Assembly (NCBI GenBank): GCA_022539475.1
Contig: VCMS01000032.1
Span: 1-64,000, forward strand
Source of the DNA: Gracilaria domingensis
Lineage: Eukaryota > Rhodophyta > Florideophyceae > Gracilariales > Gracilariaceae
Reading direction: 5' to 3'
Length of the DNA stretch: 64,000 bases
Shown here piece by piece: positions 61,179 to 64,000 of the stretch. The notes beneath the pieces are model-generated. The model had not been told where the DNA came from and made no database searches. It saw only the letters and a list, made by a program, of their open reading frames with translations. The stretch's first letter is position 1. Each line of letters opens with the position of its first letter. A program made the translations under genes and the position numbers.

Positions 61179-62849
61179 ATTAACACATTTTCGGGCCAAT
61201 CGGAAGCATAAACTCGTGTAGAGCGGCAAGTAAGAGACCGTGTTTATTGCGTAGAGTAGAGGCTCTTAACTCTCCCAGTAGGCAGGCTGACGGCCCTGGC
61301 GCGGTCGTCAGTGTCGTAGAACAGCACCCATGTCGAGGGGTGGCAGTTAGAACGGCGCATAGGCTCCGAACGGCCTCATGGGAGGCGTTCACTGCAGGAT
61401 GAAAGCACAAAGTTAATCATCGACCTTCTGAAACTCTGACCATCAAGAGCTATCGTGACTTAACCCGTCGCGCAATAAATACCACTATGAAAGAGGCCAA
61501 GGGCACGTGCTACTCGCCTCCACGCGGTGTGCTTGGACTCGATCCGCAATCTAGCGGACTAGGCGAAATGAGAATGCGTGCGGGACTCTTACGGAGGCCA
61601 AAAATGACGACGACGACGTGAAAATCACGATACTAAAGAAGAAGAAAGAGGGCAAATAGAACCTCCTACAATCTTGCTCCATATCTCCCCATGTCCCCGA
61701 TAGCTTGTCGATTGACATTCAGCAGTGTTGAGTTAAGAGCACGGGTCGACATCATCTTGCCAACTATGCCGATGATGATCCTTCTTCTGTGTGCATAACT
61801 GAAGCTTCTATTTAAAGGCTCTTCAGCATGAAAGTATCATTCTACGATCTCAGAGATCATGGATAATGCTTTCTCGATCCCGTTTGTGAAAACTGAATAC
61901 AAAAGTGCCAATCTACTGTACAACAATGCTTATGGTCGTAGACAGCTGAAATGTTTCTCGATTACATCCGTTTCTTCGATGGGAACGTGATTGGTGGCGT
62001 TTGTCAGCCCCAACGCCACGAACAGGACCGCATCACGGGAATATTCGTATGTTCCTCATCATGATGTATGCCGTCTGCCCATCCTCTTCATCCATATCCC
62101 ACTCGACGGCCAACGAGCTCTCGTCTTCAAACGACAGCTCGTGTAGGGAAACGACACCTATTTCTGTGCTTCAGTTTTTGTCCCGCATCTGTGGTTCATA
62201 AGGGAGTGCATTGTACACTGATATGAAACGTCCAGGGGCGTATTTCTGACTACTTTTGCCTTGGAGTATAAAGTCAAACAGTCACCTCCTTTCCTGGAAG
62301 TCATACCTAAAGAAGGCAATAGAGTAGTCAATAAAGTAGTCAAACGGCCTTAGAGCCATTGACGAGCCTCTTTTACTTCTTTCAAGCCGTAGATCTCTCA
62401 ACAATCCTTCTTCCTACTTTTGTACGAATAGTCTTTCGCATATTCGTAGAGTGTGAAGGGAAAGAACGACCGTATCTCTGTCGTAAAATGTGAGTGAAGA
62501 AAGAAAAAATAGAAGTCTATGATCGGACGTCGAAGGTATTGGAATCAAAGTATCGATAGAGAGCCAAAGTATCATATCACGGCTCAAAATGTCTCTAGAA
62601 CGGCTCTAGACGGTGTTTCTAGATCCTTGGGAACCATAATAACCATCGTTTCAAAGAAAACAACATATCTCCTGCAATTGCTCTTTCCTCCAAAACATCG
62701 TCCACAACGAGAACCATCGTTCACCGCCATGTAATACTGCTCTTGCCTTACCATCAGACAAAATCTCTTTGCTGAGAGTAACATTTATAACATTTCAATA
62801 CAGCTAGCGAAGGTAACAATGGTACATAACTTCGTTTCTGAACCTCAAT

Positions 62850-63128
62850 TCACTTGACATCCATGCCCAATGAAATCTCGTAGACTCTGCCAGGAGGGCT
62901 ACCGTCGTAAATCTCTCCTTCACACCATTCAATGAAGCAAATGAACGAGTTGCACACCGCTCCATCTGCGCCAATCACAATAATAAGGATAGACTCGAGG
63001 TAAAGCGACTGAACAATACCGATGCACGGACAAGGACTACCGTCGTACAGCCATGTATAGCTATTTATACCATAAAAGACCCAAGAGTATACAGTACTCT
63101 TTAAGCCTTCACCTCCGCTAATATACAT
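62850..63128 (-). CDS. possible small ORF or exon, unknown
   Basis: A 92-codon frame whose product has aromatic and Cys residues and two YDGS-containing phrases (WLYDGSPCPCIG and EIYDGSPPGRVYEI). A shorter frame at 62584-62784 has a third DGS phrase (AVNDGSRCGRCFGG). It could be an exon of an intron-containing gene or a decayed one. I recognise no family and the composition is not clearly coding. Confidence 0.15.
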   Translation of the reverse strand: MYISGGEGLKSTVYSWVFYGINSYTWLYDGSPCPCIGIVQSLYLESILIIVIGADGAVCNSFICFIEWCEGEIYDGSPPGRVYEISLGMDVK

Positions 63129-64000
63129 AGATAAGGGATTGCACTCGCGTCTGCGTCTCTATTTGAGGTAATGAGGATAAGAGGGCTACTTTATAATCGA
63201 TATGAACAAATCTTCTTTGTGCCGAAGTATCACTCAAATGCCTTGTTCGATATAAACCAGCTTTATGTCCCTCATAACATGCCAAGGAGAGTTCAGATGA
63301 CTCTTTACGGAGCTAAGAGCTGCCTCGATACGTGTAGTTCTTCGCAAGACCCGACATTTTGTTGCCAGTTTCAGGAACGCCTCCGTGATCCGTGTTGATT
63401 TATGTAGCGATTTTGCGACGCCTCCTGTCTGTTGTTGAACTGACGCTTCATCATGATATTCGCCGCAGATACTAAATTCGGATGCCACCTGTTGGCGGAA
63501 CATATAAATCTCTGTATGAAACGCATATCTTTGTCATATCTCCAGCGAGTTATTCTGATAAGGAGGCATGAAATTGTTGCAACTCCTCGGCAATACGATC
63601 ATGAGTGGTAATCACTATCTAAAAACGGGATACCCATGAAAAAGAGAGAGAGGATGCTGTTGAAACACCCCGACGTACGCGAAATTCTGACAGACGCTTC
63701 GCAATAATATCAGCAAGCCTATCTGAGAGTTGAGATAATGCTGAAGGCATCCATTGTTCGTCCAAGTCAAGACGTGCCATGCATAGAGCTCGTGGAATTA
63801 GCTGGGAACTCTTCATTTTGAAGGAACAACTAGGACCATGAGAAACAGCCTGCTTCAGAGGTCGTTTTCCATGTACGAAGGTATAGGAAGTCGAAAACCG
63901 CACAACGATGTGAATTTCTTGGTACCGTTCAGACATGCGAGTTTCTCTGCAGATCTATAGGTGGAACTCGAGTGCTATGCCTCCTGAAACTTCAGGGGCT

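Larger units (their letters stand above)
57496..64000. other. 6.5 kb gene-free, repeat-rich region
   Basis: No frame here has a domain or convincing composition. Copies of repeat modules A, B and C recur in both orientations between 58.8 and 61.2 kb, mixed with pyrimidine microsatellites. From 61.2 kb to the end the DNA is AT-rich with only short frames. The most protein-like is 62850-63128 (-), listed separately at low confidence. This looks like a graveyard of small mobile elements. Confidence 0.7.

Noticed and set aside
58700-61200. CRISPR-like array from the recurring short modules
   Set aside because: Modules vary in length, strand and spacing and diverge in sequence; this is a eukaryotic repeat graveyard, not an array.

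Overview
This is nuclear DNA of a eukaryote with compact, almost intron-free genes, most likely a unicellular red alga (rhodophyte; a Porphyridium-like organism would fit). The evidence is a tandem Get3 ATPase and a small membrane protein with plastid-type leaders that carry Phe close to the start (MARVQAF, MAFVPS), a RING-WD40 protein of the COP1 type, a plant-type mitochondrial uL18, an SAP/FG nucleoporin, and dense housekeeping genes with short gaps. Only one intron could be placed with confidence (57185-57304).

Layout. Positions 247-12794 hold a broken Ty3/gypsy LTR retrotransposon of chromovirus type. It lies on the minus strand, has two very similar LTRs, and carries an extra reading-frame region in the opposite direction between pol and its 3' LTR. 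Positions 14.3-26.7 kb are a gene-dense block: F-box protein (-), mitochondrial uL18 (+), plastid tandem Get3 (+), CHMP1-like ESCRT-III (+), SURF4-like cargo receptor (-), tRNA-Asn(GTT) (+), glucose-6-phosphate dehydrogenase (+), a small plastid membrane protein (+) and CDP-diacylglycerol synthase (+). Positions 26.7-29 kb are a gene-poor gap with dispersed repeats.

Positions 29-57.5 kb are a second gene block: SAP/FG nucleoporin (-) divergent from a huge acidic SAP protein (+), short-chain dehydrogenase (+), Leo1 (+), a second, cytosolic tandem Get3 (-), ArsH (-), MYND protein (+), COP1-like E3 ligase (-), a membrane-anchored protein with two degenerate acyl-CoA-binding-like domains (+), a METTL7-like methyltransferase with a His-rich insert (-) and a spliced secreted Cys-rich protein (-). 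Positions 57.5-64 kb carry no supportable gene and are full of decayed copies of the repeat modules seen at 27-28 kb.

Functional threads. Two separate fused-dimer Get3 ATPases, one for the plastid and one for the cytosol, occur within 27 kb, and the cytosolic one lies directly downstream of an ArsH flavoprotein on the same strand. Membrane traffic and lipids recur (CHMP1, SURF4, CDP-DAG synthase, ACBP-like anchor, METTL7-like). Nuclear functions cluster at 29-43 kb (nucleoporin, SAP/SIM protein, Leo1). The most novel-looking items are the paired tandem Get3 genes, the degenerate tandem ACBP-like membrane protein, the eight-cysteine secreted protein, the 89-nt near-perfect hairpin at 49.6 kb, and the unclassified modular repeat family.
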